Assembly (NCBI GenBank): GCA_036365455.1
Contig: JAWQUS010000004.1
Coordinates: 2,425,501-2,489,500 of the forward strand
Direction: 5' to 3'
Source: Macrosoma leucophasiata
Taxonomy: Eukaryota; Arthropoda; Insecta; Lepidoptera; Hedylidae
DNA length: 64,000 bases
Below are positions 10,229-20,431 of the stretch, piece by piece. The notes under the pieces are model-generated. The model searched no databases, was not told the origin of the DNA, and saw only the letters and a program-made list of their open reading frames with translations. Every line of letters begins with the position of its first letter. Position 1 is the first letter of the stretch. Both the position numbers and the translations under genes were made by a program.

Positions 10229-10501
10229 ATGCCATGAAGTGGCAAACAAGCGTACAGTTCACATAGATGGTAAGTAATACTGTGGCCTATAAACATCTAT
10301 ACGAAACCAGAGATTTCATTGTAGACGCGTTGCCACTCCTGGGGCCTAAGGTATTTTGCCTCTGTGCCGCAAATTACAGGGCCGTAGGTACATCACCTGA
10401 CCAGAACACGATAGTGCTGAACACTACCATTTACCAGCAAGTAGATTAGGTAATGCAGTGGTGCCTACGCCCGCAAGCTCCGGCACTGGAGCTCCACCAT
10501 C
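10229..10501 (-). repeat. Family A copy, diverged
   Basis: Both ends are recognisable and there are many substitutions. The 5' end reads 'gctccaccatccg' on the plus strand. Confidence 0.75.
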
Positions 10502-10904
10502 CGTTTTTATTTCACTCAGCAGTTGTTTATTAGGTACATAATAATATATGAATTAAAATAACGTTTTATAACAATTCGCCATAATTTTCCGAGGGAAAGC
10601 GTATTTTTCTTACATAATATACCTAATATTATTCAAAGTAGCCGGACGGGTCCGACGAATTGTCAATTTCCGCCTTTTTGTAAGTTGGTTAATAATATTA
10701 AAACGGACACAAAAAGTGGCTAACTTTTATTAGAAATTATAATTAAACTGAACAACGAAAGCTTGTGTGGTGATTTTATGGGTGAGGTGGTCAGAGGTCT
10801 CTGATATTTGTGTGCTAAGGTCCTGTAGGGTAGGGAGTAAGTGTTAATTTGTTGAATCGACAAAATCTTTGCCTTCCCCGTAAGGGACCTAGAGTGAAGA
10901 TACA
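10502..10904. other. Unassigned spacer
   Basis: Nothing recognised. Confidence 0.4.
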
Positions 10905-11155
10905 TACACATATATATACGAAATGTATTAAGGTACAATTCCGTTCATCGCGATCGATCGTGGCCGCGCGCGGCTTGCGACTGTCGTCGGCCGCTCGCGA
11001 CAATAGACACAGTATATTGAGGTGCAATTCCGTAGGTCGCGATCGATCGCGGCCGCGCGCGACTATAGATGCTGTATGAAAATGTATGGAACTGCTTCCG
11101 TGGCTCGCGACAGACGCGCGCGGCCAACGACAGTCACGAGCCGCGCGCGGTTATG
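10905..11155. repeat. CpG-rich imperfect tandem repeat
   Basis: Three units share 'aattccgt..gtcgcgatcgatcg.ggccgcgcgcg'. Units 1 and 2 start at about 10932 and 11021 (89 bp apart); a third, more diverged unit lies at 11085-11150. The runs of CG and GGCCGCGCGCG are striking in an AT-rich setting, where methylation usually erodes CpG. Overlapping reading frames on both strands are by-products of the composition. Confidence 0.6.
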
Positions 11156-11239
11156 CGTATATTGACATCAGAAACGTCATGGATTTCATGGCGCAAACAT
11201 AACCAAAGAGAATATAAAATCGAACCTCTATGCGGCCTC

Positions 11240-11310
11240 TATACTTGCGGCCATTTTTTGATAGGCAACCTAGTGGATATATATTCTCTAGATTATAAAT
11301 ATGCGTAAAA
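11240..11310. repeat. Family O fragment
   Basis: 'ttttttgataggcaacctag...ctctagattataaatatgcgta' matches the arms of the foldback element at 62096-62713. Confidence 0.5.
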
Positions 11311-11718
11311 AAATAAGAAATCAAATCGTCGTCTCACACCGCTGGACTAACCGGGTCATCAAAACTACAAACTGTATCGAAGGTTTTTTTTTGACTTGAC
11401 GAAAGGTCGTTTGATATCTGCAGACATGGAGCGTGTCGTGTCATAATCAATGACTATCAAGAAAATATTTTTTCCGTAAAATATTTGTTTCGTAGTTTCC
11501 ATAGCTACCGCTGTAGACACGTTAGTATCTGTCGCTCAATGTCTGCTGAGTTGTGTGTGAATCTGTGTAAATAAATGTCGTTTTTCATGATCCATGATGA
11601 TCAAAAAATATTCTTCGATACATTGGGACTGTTCAGAACAACTAAGATCTGACAAATATTTGTAAGATCTTACGAAAATTCGGCCGACACTTATACGATT
11701 ACGGATTGTACGATACAA

Positions 11719-11836
11719 TTTTGATAGGCAACCTAGCAGATATATAATCTCTAGATCATAAATATACGTAGAAATTAGATTTGCAGCATATCTGTGTGAA
11801 CGAAATCATTCTGCAGTGGGACTCTAAGCTATATGA
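11719..11836. repeat. Family O arm-like fragment
   Basis: It runs from 'ttttgataggcaacctagc' to 'ctgcagtgggactctaag', one complete arm of family O ending in the 'ctgcagtgggat' terminus. Confidence 0.6.
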
Positions 11837-12148
11837 GATGTAAGAAAATTATATCTCTAACACGCGGTGCCTGTAGATATGGAAAGACCTTAAAAACAGT
11901 TATGTTTCGCCAGGTATATTATATGTGAAAGTCATCTAATAAATGCCGAGCCTATTGACATTCACGGGTATATAACCAATCTAAGAGGGAGTCACTAGGA
12001 TACTTTCCAAAAAACCCAACATCATCTCCGTCCTGGAAATTAAAGTTGAGATCTCAGAAAAGCAGAATTGGTCTGTAACCATCCCGGCAAGGTATTAAAA
12101 ACTACAAAGAACAACGCAAGAAATATGAAGGCGGGCAAAGTGATGGCG

Positions 12149-12212
12149 CCCTATAACAACGTATACCTATAACAACGTATACCTATAACAATGTCTACCT
12201 ATAACAACGTAG
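12149..12212. repeat. Minisatellite, unit 'tataacaacgtatacc'
   Basis: About four copies of a 16-17 bp unit stand in tandem. The third has 'aatgtctacc'. Confidence 0.8.
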
Positions 12213-12392
12213 TCTAGGTAACACCCCATCAAAGCGTCGAGGGCGCAAAGGAAACAATTTCAGCACAACAAACTAATGAATATGAAACACGGCCAACAGA
12301 GACATTTCGTCCTACAGTGCGGTACAAATGCCCTATTGCAATTCAACAGTTGGTTGCACTATTGTAGGGATAGCAGCGAAAACATATATTTG

Positions 12393-12773
12393 TAACTAGC
12401 TGTGTCCGCGACTTCGCCCGCGTGAGAATTTATGATTGTTCAGTATCTGTTCTCAGTATCTGTTTCAGTATCAGTTGGGAACGGCGGGACCGATTTTGAT
12501 GGGACTTTCGCTGGCAGATAGCTGATGTGATAAGGAGTAACTTAGGCTGCTTTTATCTCCATACAACCATACATACATACATACCTACATACAAATAAAT
12601 AGAATTTGAGTGTCTATAATTTTGACGGGACTTTCACTGGCAGACAGCTGATATAATAAGGAGTAACTTAGGCTACTTTTATACTAGCTTCGCCCACGAC
12701 TTCGTCGGGGTAGATACTGAACAGTCATATTTTTTCTCAAGTGGACGAAGTCGCGGGCACTGCTAGTTTACAC
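12393..12773. repeat. Helitron-like (Lep1-type) element, rearranged
   Basis: Both ends carry 'agctgtgtccgcgacttcgcccgcg'-type sequence in opposite orientation. Inside, 'gacgggactttc.ctggcagatagctgat' is present twice. The 3' hairpin plus 'ctag' is typical of lepidopteran Helitron-like repeats. No Rep/helicase coding is present. Confidence 0.5.
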
Positions 12774-12904
12774 ATAAAGCGAGCAACAGATACATTAAAG
12801 GTCGCCGTAGCCTCCGTAGCACTGCTACGTGCTACGAAATAACTTAGCCCTAATATCCGATACGAGAGTGTTTACGTATCCGAGATAGGCCCGGTATTAC
12901 TTGT

Positions 12905-13143
12905 ATGCTGAACATGGTAGGTACTTATCTCTGGTTCTATTGTAATTTTTCTATTTTCTGGAAGTTTCCCAGTACCTCGGAGTTTGGTAATGTACCCGGA
13001 GATGGCAACAGGTTCGCCACCTGTTACCTGGGCCAAAACGTAACCAGCCAGTCGTGGGTGCAAACACCCACGACTGGTTGGTTACGTTGCTTGAATGCAT
13101 GCATTTACCTCTGCCTACGCCTTCGGGGATTACAGGTGTAAAG
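12905..13143 (+). mobile_element. SINE family B copy with snap-back inversion
   Basis: The tRNA head is missing. The body from 'gttctattg' to 'tacgccttcggggattacagg' is present. At 13037-13088 the normal 'gggtgtttgcatgtatg' is replaced by an inverted copy of the preceding sequence, giving 24-bp arms with one mismatch around a 4-base loop. Confidence 0.75.
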
Positions 13144-13199
13144 TATACATAATATCATAAAATTAAAATGTTTTTTTTTTAATGAAAAAAATAAATAAA

Positions 13200-13325
13200 A
13201 ACCAATAGTCACAAATAATAAAAAAATACGCACAAAGCTTCACACACAATTAATACCGGGACCCGAGACAGGAACGAACCTCTTAGATCAAGCGCATACA
13301 CCGCTGCATTAACTTTGTGGTCAAA
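13200..13325 (-). repeat. tRNA-derived SINE-like fragment, family S
   Basis: It has the same layout as 3240-3425 ('ccgggacccgagacaggaacga', 'acaccgctgcattaac'), strongly diverged. Confidence 0.4.
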
Positions 13326-14034
13326 ATATTACAACACTAGTTTTACGGTATGCGTACAGCTTGCTGTTAGAAAGAGGTCACAGCAGTTCTTTTTTTTTGT
13401 ATATAATGGCATCGCTATTACGCATATTGCCAGTGTCAAGTAAAACGATATTTCGTATTCATAATAAGCAGCGTAAAAGCATTTAAAGTCAGAGTCAGTC
13501 AGTCAATTATCAGTCAGTCACTCAGAGTCACAGTCAGTAATTCGAGTAAAGCGATGGCTACTTTACCAGAACATTTACAATGAAGTTTTGGAGGCAACCT
13601 GGAAGGATGTGTTTTTGCACTGTTAATCCATTTCACTTTACACAGGCACTGTAATAAACCTATATCAAACAAAATGCCACCTACTTTATTTAACCCATTC
13701 CATGTCCCATGTACCACATGTGTCCATTTGCATTGTTTTAACTATTGTGTCTGCTTGAGGATAGTGAACGTGTTAATATAACTCAAATATGCACCGAGAA
13801 AATGAAATAAACTAAGAGCACTACACGCCTCCCTCAAGGTTCTCAAGGGCCAAAATCCCAGCAGAACTTAATGAAATTTATAATTATGAACAAACGAATA
13901 TAACATTTTATAATGATTACTAAGAAATAGAACGAATAATCTTTGTTTATTGACTATTATTAAATCTTCTTTAAATATTTTACTCTTTATAAATCACGAA
14001 ACTGAAAGACAAGCATGTATTCTTAATAATTGTA
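13326..14034. other. Unassigned spacer with degenerate (CAGT)n
   Basis: A degenerate CAGT/AGTC microsatellite lies at 13488-13545. Otherwise nothing is recognised. Confidence 0.45.
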
Positions 14035-14282
14035 TAGTGCTCAACAATAAATATTGCACATTGAGCCTAGGAAGGAGACTGCGGCTTATTTCGGGTCTGT
14101 AGAGCGTTATCTCTTTCGCAACGTACCGTATTTAACGTTTGTTGACCATTTTGATCAAGTTTGACCAATACCGGACTATCAGTGCTCACGTAGGCAGTGT
14201 GCAGCAGAGATAACGCACTACGAAGTCGAAACGAGCCGATCGTCTCTTTCGCAGGCTCGATGTGCAATATTAGTGAATACTG
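14035..14282 (-). mobile_element. mariner-type MITE family E copy
   Basis: A full copy in reverse orientation to 16025-16275, with 'attgcacattgagcct' and 'aggctcgatgtgcaat' near the ends. TA precedes the left end (14033-14034). A family A copy abuts the right end. Confidence 0.75.
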
Positions 14283-14574
14283 ATTTTTTTATGTTATGGA
14301 AGTGGCAAACATGTATGCAGTTCACATTGATGTTAAGTGATGACTGCAGCCTATAGACACCCACAAAAAGACCAAGGTCAAAATGCAGTGCGTTACCAGT
14401 CCTGACGCCTAAGGTGTTATGCCTCTGAGCCGGCAATTACAGGGCCGTACATTTACGCCTGACCGGAACACGATAGTGCTGAACACTACCATTTAGCGGC
14501 AAGTATATTAGGTAATGCAGGGGTGCCTACGCCCGCGCGCTTCGTCACTGGAGCTCTACCACCAGCATGTCGTT
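14283..14574 (-). repeat. Family A1, full-length copy
   Basis: A complete copy directly abutting the MITE on its left. Confidence 0.85.
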
Positions 14575-14639
14575 CCTTAATAAAACTACCGCCACTGATA
14601 TCGCCAACCCGCATGCCAAGCGTGGCGATTATATCATGC

Positions 14640-14700
14640 AAAAGGATATCCTTGGGGGAGGCCTTTATCCAGGGATGAACGGTCAGCTGAAATCATTACT
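14640..14700 (+). repeat. LINE 3'-end scrap
   Basis: 'cttgggggaggcctttatccagg...cagctgaaatcat' matches the end of the LINE fragment at 8043-8225. Confidence 0.45.
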
Positions 14701-14741
14701 GTAGCCTCAGACGTAATTTATAGTTTACATAAACTTTTTAG

Positions 14742-14908
14742 GTCCTTGTAATTTCCGGCACAGAGGCATAACACCTAAGGCCTCAGAAGTGGCAACGCAT
14801 CTGCATTTTGACCTCCGGTCTTTGTGTGGGTGTCTCTAGGCTGCAGTCATCACTTAACATCAATGTGAACTGCACGCTTGTTTGCCACTTTCATTACATA
14901 AAAAAAAA
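14742..14908 (+). repeat. Family A1 3' fragment
   Basis: 5'-truncated; it starts at 'ccttgtaatttccggcac' and ends in poly(A). Confidence 0.8.
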
Positions 14909-14910
14909 CG

Positions 14911-15037
14911 TCCCAGGGATTGCAACACATCTGCATTTTAACCCCTGGTTTTGGTGTAAATATCTATTGGCTGCAGTCATCACTCAACATCAATGTGAGT
15001 CGCATGTTTGTTTACCGTCTTCCATACATAAAAAAAT
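14911..15037 (+). repeat. Family A2 3' fragment, abutting
   Basis: A second 5'-truncated copy directly follows the poly(A) of the previous one, in the same orientation. Confidence 0.75.
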
Positions 15038-15261
15038 ATGTTGTGTCTCTGACAGAAGCTACAGCGTCATTCAGAATGCCGTGTCTTTTTACTTTTATTA
15101 TTAGCCGATCTTTATATCAACGCTATGAAACTTTAACGAACATATTGAAAGCAACACATCACGCCGAATTGTCGTGGGAGTTTCGTGAAGCCTGTATTAT
15201 AAATATTCAAGATTTATTTTTTGAGTACACCAAGTATTCGACGGCTACATCAAAGTTTTAT

Positions 15262-15430
15262 AAGCAACTAGCTGTGCCTACGACTTCGTCCGTGTAGCGT
15301 AATGTTATATAGCCTTTTTCGATACATGGGCTGTTTTACACTAAAATATATTTTTTAATCGGTCTAGTAATTCTTGAGAATAGCGCGTTCAAACACACTC
15401 TTTAGCTTTATAATATTAGTATAGATAATA
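15262..15430 (+). repeat. Helitron-like fragment
   Basis: It runs from 'aactagctgtgcctacgactt' to 'gctttataatattagtatagata', a typical pair of ends for this repeat type. Confidence 0.55.
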
Positions 15431-15443
15431 ATGATAACGTAAT

Positions 15444-15770
15444 TAGGCCCGTTATCTTTCTTCTCTTTAAATGTTATGTGTATATATTTCTTTCTTTATT
15501 ATGTATTTTTAGTTGCTATTGTTCACTGTCGTTTCCAATTTTTATCATACTGTCAGTACTTAGTGTAGCACACCCTGCCAGTTTAATTTTAAGTATTTCT
15601 TTAGATTTTTGGGTTGCCTGGAAGAAATCGCGCTCTTTTAGCGATAAGGCCGCCCTTTGTATCACATATTTATTAAGTGTTTTTTTGTATACATGTTCTT
15701 TTGGTGTGCAATAAACTAAAGATTAAATAAAGAAACAATAAACTAAAGATTAAACTAAATAAAGATTATT
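15444..15770 (+). mobile_element. Jockey/CR1-type LINE 3' UTR
   Basis: Nearly the same sequence as 23004-23320, including 'gttgcctggaagaaatcgc' and 'tagcgataaggccgccct', with AATAAA-like repeats at the end. The 78-codon frame here is untranslated LINE sequence and not a gene. Confidence 0.7.
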
Positions 15771-16024
15771 TTTTGTTGCTGTAATTATAATAAAATAATA
15801 TAATAAGTATAGTATAGATTTAACCGATATAGTAACTTAAGTCCGTCCATACGTCTGTCTGTGTGTAGATGCCCTTAGTATTAGGTAGATGTGATTTGGC
15901 ATCAATATGCATACGCTTTGAACTATTAATTTGAAAACCTAAAGAAAATTCACCGATTTCAAAATATAATTACCTCCGAATATAAAAAATAAGACAAGGT
16001 TCTATATGCATTGAAACATTTAAA

Positions 16025-16275
16025 CAGTACACAACAATTCATACTGCACATCGAGCCTGCAAAAGAGGCGATCGGCTCGTTTCGATTTCGTAGAGCGTTA
16101 TCTTTGTTGCATAATGCCTACGTAAGCACTGACAGTCCGGTATTGGTCTAAACTTGATCAAAATGGTCGACAAACGTCAAATAGGTACGGAGCGAAAGAG
16201 ATAACGCTCTACAGACCCGAAATAGCCGAAGTCTCCTTCCTAGGCTCGATGTGCAATATTTATTGTTGAGCACTG
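16025..16275 (+). mobile_element. mariner-type MITE family E, complete copy (251 bp)
   Basis: It begins CAGTACACAAC and ends TTGTTGAGCACTG. The subterminal repeats are 'actgcacatcgagcct' and 'aggctcgatgtgcaat'. TA follows the right end; the left flank has AA, probably a mutated TA. No open frame is present. Confidence 0.8.
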
Positions 16276-16384
16276 TACTTACAGTATATATAATTATGAT
16301 ATGGGTCAACGTATGTGACAACTAAAGCCCATAGAGTTATATAGCAAACATTATTTAGACCTCGACGCTAATAATAATTAAATA

Positions 16385-16470
16385 GTGTTAGCGACCCGCC
16401 CCGTCTTCGCACGGGTGAAATTTATAAATAAGTGAAAATATGAATGATTTCCTTCTAAACAATACGTGTA
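16385..16470 (+). repeat. Helitron-like fragment interrupted by a MITE
   Basis: 'gcgacccgccccgtcttcgcacgggtgaaatttataaataag' is followed by the family E MITE. The sequence resumes after 16723 with 'gacagacagacgcggagggcgacttc'. Confidence 0.45.
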
Positions 16471-16721
16471 CAGTACCTAGCAAGAAATTATGCACATCGA
16501 GTCTACGAAAGAGATAATCGGCTAGTTTCGACTTCGTAGAGCGTTATCTCTGCTGCACACTGCCTACGTAAGCACTAATAGTCCGGTATTGGTCAAAACT
16601 TGATCAAACTGGTCGACAAACGTCAAATAGGTAAGGCGCGAAAGAAATAAAGCTTTACAGATCCGAAATAAGCCGACGTCGCTTCCTGAGGTCGATGTGC
16701 ATTATTTCTTGTTAGATACTG
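16471..16721 (+). mobile_element. mariner-type MITE family E, complete copy (251 bp)
   Basis: It is exactly the length of the copy at 16025-16275. It begins CAGTACCTAGCAAG and ends with the matching inverted 'cttgttagatactg'. TA lies on both sides (16469-16470 and 16722-16723). Confidence 0.85.
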
Positions 16722-16878
16722 TATATGATTGTGAAATCCGCTTTAAAATGACAGACAGACAGACGCGGAGGGCGACTTCATTTTACACTATATACTGATA
16801 TCAGTCTAAATACACCACACCACTTCTGTATTCCGTTTTGATGATATTATACGGTCTCGTTATAATTATCATCCCTTA

Positions 16879-17072
16879 GTGTACGTCCTGAGTGACGGCG
16901 GACCGCGTATTGCGGTTTGCGGAGCGGATTTACGCGTTCGAACATGTCCTTAGTGGGTAAGTTTGAGATGTGCGCGCCCGCTCGCACTCCGGACATGTTC
17001 AAACGTGTCGAACATTTGTTTAATGCGCCGTTAATTCCGCCTGCGCAGACCGCCGTTACTCAGGACCTACAC
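16879..17072. mobile_element. Harbinger-type MITE, TTA target duplication
   Basis: This 194-bp, GC-rich element has terminal repeats GTGTACGTCCTGAGTGACGG and the inverted form of CCGCCGTTACTCAGGACCTACAC. TTA flanks both ends (16876-16878 and 17073-17075), as for PIF/Harbinger elements. Inner inverted repeats (acatgtcc/ggacatgt) extend the hairpin. The 66-codon frame inside is not conserved coding. Confidence 0.7.
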
Positions 17073-17370
17073 TTAAGGTCCCAGCCTTCGCTAACCATGA
17101 TCATTAAAATCAAATGATTACTTAAGCCGTAACATTTTATGGAATGTCATGTCTTGCGTTCGTCAGAAGGGTTTTCAGTTTGTGGAAGGGGACAGTTCAA
17201 GTTAATTTATAGATAATAGATATTAGGTACCAAAATTTTAATCACCCCATAGGTGATTAAAATTTTAAAAAAGTAATAGAATTTTTTTTTCAACTTGCTG
17301 GTGTCCGCGACTTTGTCTGTTTGGGTTAACAAACAGTGTTACAGTCAAAAATTATACTCATAATCATGAC

Positions 17371-17470
17371 ATGTATCTTCACGGGTCTCTTACGGGGTAG
17401 GCAGAGAGTGTGTAGCGCCAGATATCGCGGTCCTGACACACCTCCCGTGCTTCTTCTATATTCATAACAT
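17371..17470 (-). mobile_element. RTE LINE 3' fragment (old)
   Basis: 'atcttcacgggtctcttacgg' and 'gtaggcagagagtgtgtagcg' mark the minus-strand 3' end of the RTE family. Confidence 0.7.
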
Positions 17471-17489
17471 TTTTATTTATTAGTATTGT

Positions 17490-17588
17490 CAGGTAATTCT
17501 CTCACAGAGGCAAAATCACTTAGGTTTCAAGGGTGAGAACATGTCTTTATATTGATATGGTGTTTTGTTTAATGTATAGGCTGCGACT
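17490..17588 (+). repeat. Family A2 fragment
   Basis: 'ctctcacagaggcaaaatcact...gtataggctgcgactc' is the central A2 region; its 3' end is cut by the next copy. Confidence 0.5.
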
Positions 17589-17590
17589 CT

Positions 17591-17855
17591 TTTTTTATGT
17601 AATAAAATGGCAAACAAGCAGGCAGTTCACATTGATGTTAAGTGATGACTGCAGCCTATAGACACACACACTAAAACCAGAGATCAAAATGCAGATGCGT
17701 TGCCATTCCTGGGGAATAAGGTGTTATGCCTGCCGGAAATTACAGGGCCGTACATTACCATCTAACCGGAACACGATAGTGCTGAACACTACCATTTAGC
17801 TGCAAGCATATTAGGTAATGAGGCAGTGCCTACGCCTAAAGCTCTAACACCAGTA
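17591..17855 (-). repeat. Family A1 copy with deletions
   Basis: Both ends are present; parts of the middle and 5' regions are missing. Confidence 0.8.
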
Positions 17856-17953
17856 TTATACCATGCATATATTCAAAGCAAAAAAAAATATATCCTAAAA
17901 ATATTAATGTGATCGTTTTTGCTGACGCTAGCCAAGGTACAGCATCATCTCGC

Positions 17954-17961
17954 TATATAAA
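17954..17961 (+). promoter_or_regulatory. Candidate TATA box
   Basis: TATATAAA stands in non-repetitive sequence about 130 bases before a good splice donor (AAG|GTAGGA at 18083/18084). This layout suits a TATA-driven gene with a short leader exon. It is unproven. Confidence 0.4.
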
Positions 17962-17984
17962 CCAACGGCGCGGACCACCAACAC

Positions 17985-18083
17985 CATAACACTTCCAACT
18001 GTCTATCGATACACACTCAATTGTCATACAATAAAGTGTGTATGTGTACCAGTGATTTTCCGGATGCTGTGAGCGTTGACAAG
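17985..18083 (+). other. Candidate 5' leader exon
   Basis: The start is taken about 30 bases after the TATA box and the end at the donor AAG|GTAGGA. The only ATG in it (18064) opens a two-codon frame (ATG CTG TGA), so the exon would be non-coding. The first plus-strand coding exon downstream that needs a leader is the kinin precursor at 36155, but the link across 18 kb is conjecture. Confidence 0.3.
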
Positions 18084-18230
18084 GTAGGACTGTTCATTTT
18101 ATCACTTTAAACTCGATTTCAGACAGGCTCAAATGTTTTTTAAGTCATTTATGACTCTTTTAGGTAGGTCAAATGATCTATCCACAATTAGGTAATATTA
18201 TATTTAAATTTATGTTAAATATTATTCCAA

Positions 18231-18330
18231 TATGATGTGTTCTTAGGTTTTTGCGAGCTACATTTATTGAAATAAAACTATTTTTACTGATGGAAGCTAA
18301 AAAGCGACCGAAACGTCGGGTTGATATTAA
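18231..18330 (+). repeat. Penelope-like 3' fragment
   Basis: It spans 'tgtgttcttaggtttttgcg' to 'gcgaccgaaacgtcggg'. The start recurs at about 34830 and the 'gaaacgtcgg' motif in reverse at about 60375. The class is a tentative call from the motif. Confidence 0.35.
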
Positions 18331-19104
18331 AATTATTTTAGTTTAATATACTAGTTTAGTATTGAGTAATTAGTAATTATTTTAGTTTAGTATTTTAGTA
18401 GTACTAATATACATAGTACGCGAGATAATTCCATAAAATTTTTATAAAACTTTTATTTTTGTTCCAAATGGAAAATGAAACCCAAGTAAATTCACAATTT
18501 AAATGCGAATATAATCGTAAATCGTAAATAGTTTCTGCTATTTTACATATACATCCAAATTCATACATGGTAAAATTATATTATTTGCGTTATGTAATTA
18601 TTTTACGCACAAAAATACATTATTAAACATTATTAACAGGGGATTTCCGCATCTTGTCTGTATTTTTTAAAAATAAGAATAATTTTAACTTATATTTTTG
18701 TGAAGTTGACGAAAGAATTAATATTTAAATTTTAGTCACCTCAAACATTGAGTTTCGAAATTGTCACTATAATTTTAATATTTATTATAATGATAGAATA
18801 AAGGCTTTTATCACTATTTTATTTTTATTTCAACAGCGGTTTTAGTACATGACAACTAAATCTTCCATACGAATGGTGTGATTATGATGTGGTTTAAATG
18901 CAAACTCGATACTGTCTAGTAAAAAAAATCAATGTAAGACAGTCTTGTCTTACATTGTTTTTTTTTAGATAGGGATGGTGAATGCCGTCATCTTTACCGA
19001 AACTACCGGATATCCGGTATATTTATCCATTTGTCATATTTGTACTTTCGGATTTTTGCACACATGCGAGTAAATTTAGATATTACCCGACCCACAAATC
19101 GGTT
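18331..19104. other. AT-rich spacer with one strong hairpin
   Basis: The hairpin at 18930-18957 has perfect 12-bp arms (CAATGTAAGACA) and a 4-base loop, extended by A and T runs. No gene is seen. Confidence 0.5.
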
Positions 19105-19230
19105 TAATAAAAAAACCGGCCAAGTACGTGTCGGGCCACGCGCAGTATTCGGTTCCGTAGTTTTATAATTGCAATGATAATTGCTTTTATAATTGCAATG
19201 ATAATTGCTGTTTGATAATTGCAATGAAAA
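19105..19230 (+). repeat. Family P fragment with short tandem repeat
   Basis: 'aaaaaccggccaagtacgtg' and 'ttcggttccgta' are the start of a very common moth repeat. After it the unit 'ataattgcaatga' occurs three times (19163-19226). Confidence 0.55.
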
Positions 19231-19641
19231 AAAAAATTATTTTCTATGAAGTTGTTAAAAAAATTCGAGTATTACATTTGATCGACTATTACTCGCAAAC
19301 TTGTAAAGCCAACTTAGGTGTGATAGTTTTCCTTTTAATTCAGTTATATGTAGCTACTATTGCCGTAACGTTTGAATTTCTAACAACAACCGTTTAGTTG
19401 GTGTAGAACCCTTGACTCTAACGAGAATTGGTACTTTAAAGCTAAATAAGTCACGAACAGTTAACTAAATCGGAAAATGATGTTAGCACACCCCTAACAT
19501 TTTTGAAAGACCTATCTAACGATATCACACACTATATAAAAAACTAAAAATAAATAAAATATCCGTGCGTTACATGTAGGGGGAGGTATCCTAAATAATT
19601 TAATTTTCCCAGACTTTTTATTAACATTTATGAACTAGGAA

Positions 19642-19745
19642 ATATTTATTTATTTATTTAATTAATCTTTAATGCACATATTACAAAATGTGTACATAAG
19701 GTGGACTTAATGCCATAAGGCATTCTCTGCCAGTCAACCTTAGGG
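19642..19745 (-). repeat. LINE 3' tail, family T
   Basis: Reading minus: 'ttgactggcagagaatgcc' and 'ggcattaagtccacc', then an AATAAATAAATAAAT tail. The same tail interrupts the hAT element at 45572-45668. Confidence 0.65.
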
Positions 19746-19978
19746 TTGTAAAAGAGAGCATCAAAAGTTGCGGAGAGAAAAAAAAATAAAAAAAAAAAAA
19801 AATTCAAACCAAAATAACAGATAAATATATATATAAATAAAAATATAAATATAACTACAACATGTTTTTTTTTGGAACAAATTTAAAGATATTTAAAGAA
19901 TAGAGTTATTTAACCTTTCCTACTATATATAGCCAAGTTAGGTTGATAGGATGAAGAGTGCAGTGTTAAGTACGATAA

Positions 19979-20120
19979 GCCGCTCTCCCAATTGAGCTAC
20001 TGAAGTCCTAGGACTAGATTCCCAGTAGGCCGCGAGTTCGAGTCTTGCCTGAAGTCAAATTTTTCTTTCCAATTTTCTTTATAATAAAATATATTTCACA
20101 AGCATGTGTTAATGCGAAAT
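19979..20120 (+). repeat. Family C tRNA-like module with inverted 5' half
   Basis: The 5' half of the tRNA-like sequence ('ggacttcagtagctcaattg...') is present on the minus strand at 19979-20010. The 3' half ('ggactagattcccagtaggc', B-box 'gagttcgagtc') follows on the plus strand, then the usual C tail. Confidence 0.7.
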
Positions 20121-20431
20121 AATATAAAAACGATATTTTCCTGTTCCCATAAATCAAAATAATTTGTTAACCGTTAAAATATTGTTATTTCTTCTTAAAT
20201 TTTAATTAAATTTGAGGCGACCAGTAAAAGGTGCAACAAAGCCTCGTATTAATTGGAGGTCTTACATTATTTACAATTCATTTAAATTACGAATTTCCGC
20301 CATATTTCCTTGACAACCAATAACACAGATATTTTTTTGACTGTCGACATGTAAACAAAACTTATGCTCGTACTTATTTCAATAGGTCAACATTTTTTTA
20401 AAGAAATTAACTAGATAAGTCATGGCAACCC

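Noticed and set aside
11069..11308. Frames in the CpG-rich block
   Set aside because: Open on both strands because of base composition; the units differ in frame.
15478..15714. 78-codon hydrophobic frame resembling a membrane protein
   Set aside because: It lies in the 3' UTR of a LINE and is repeated at 23047-23256 with frame changes.
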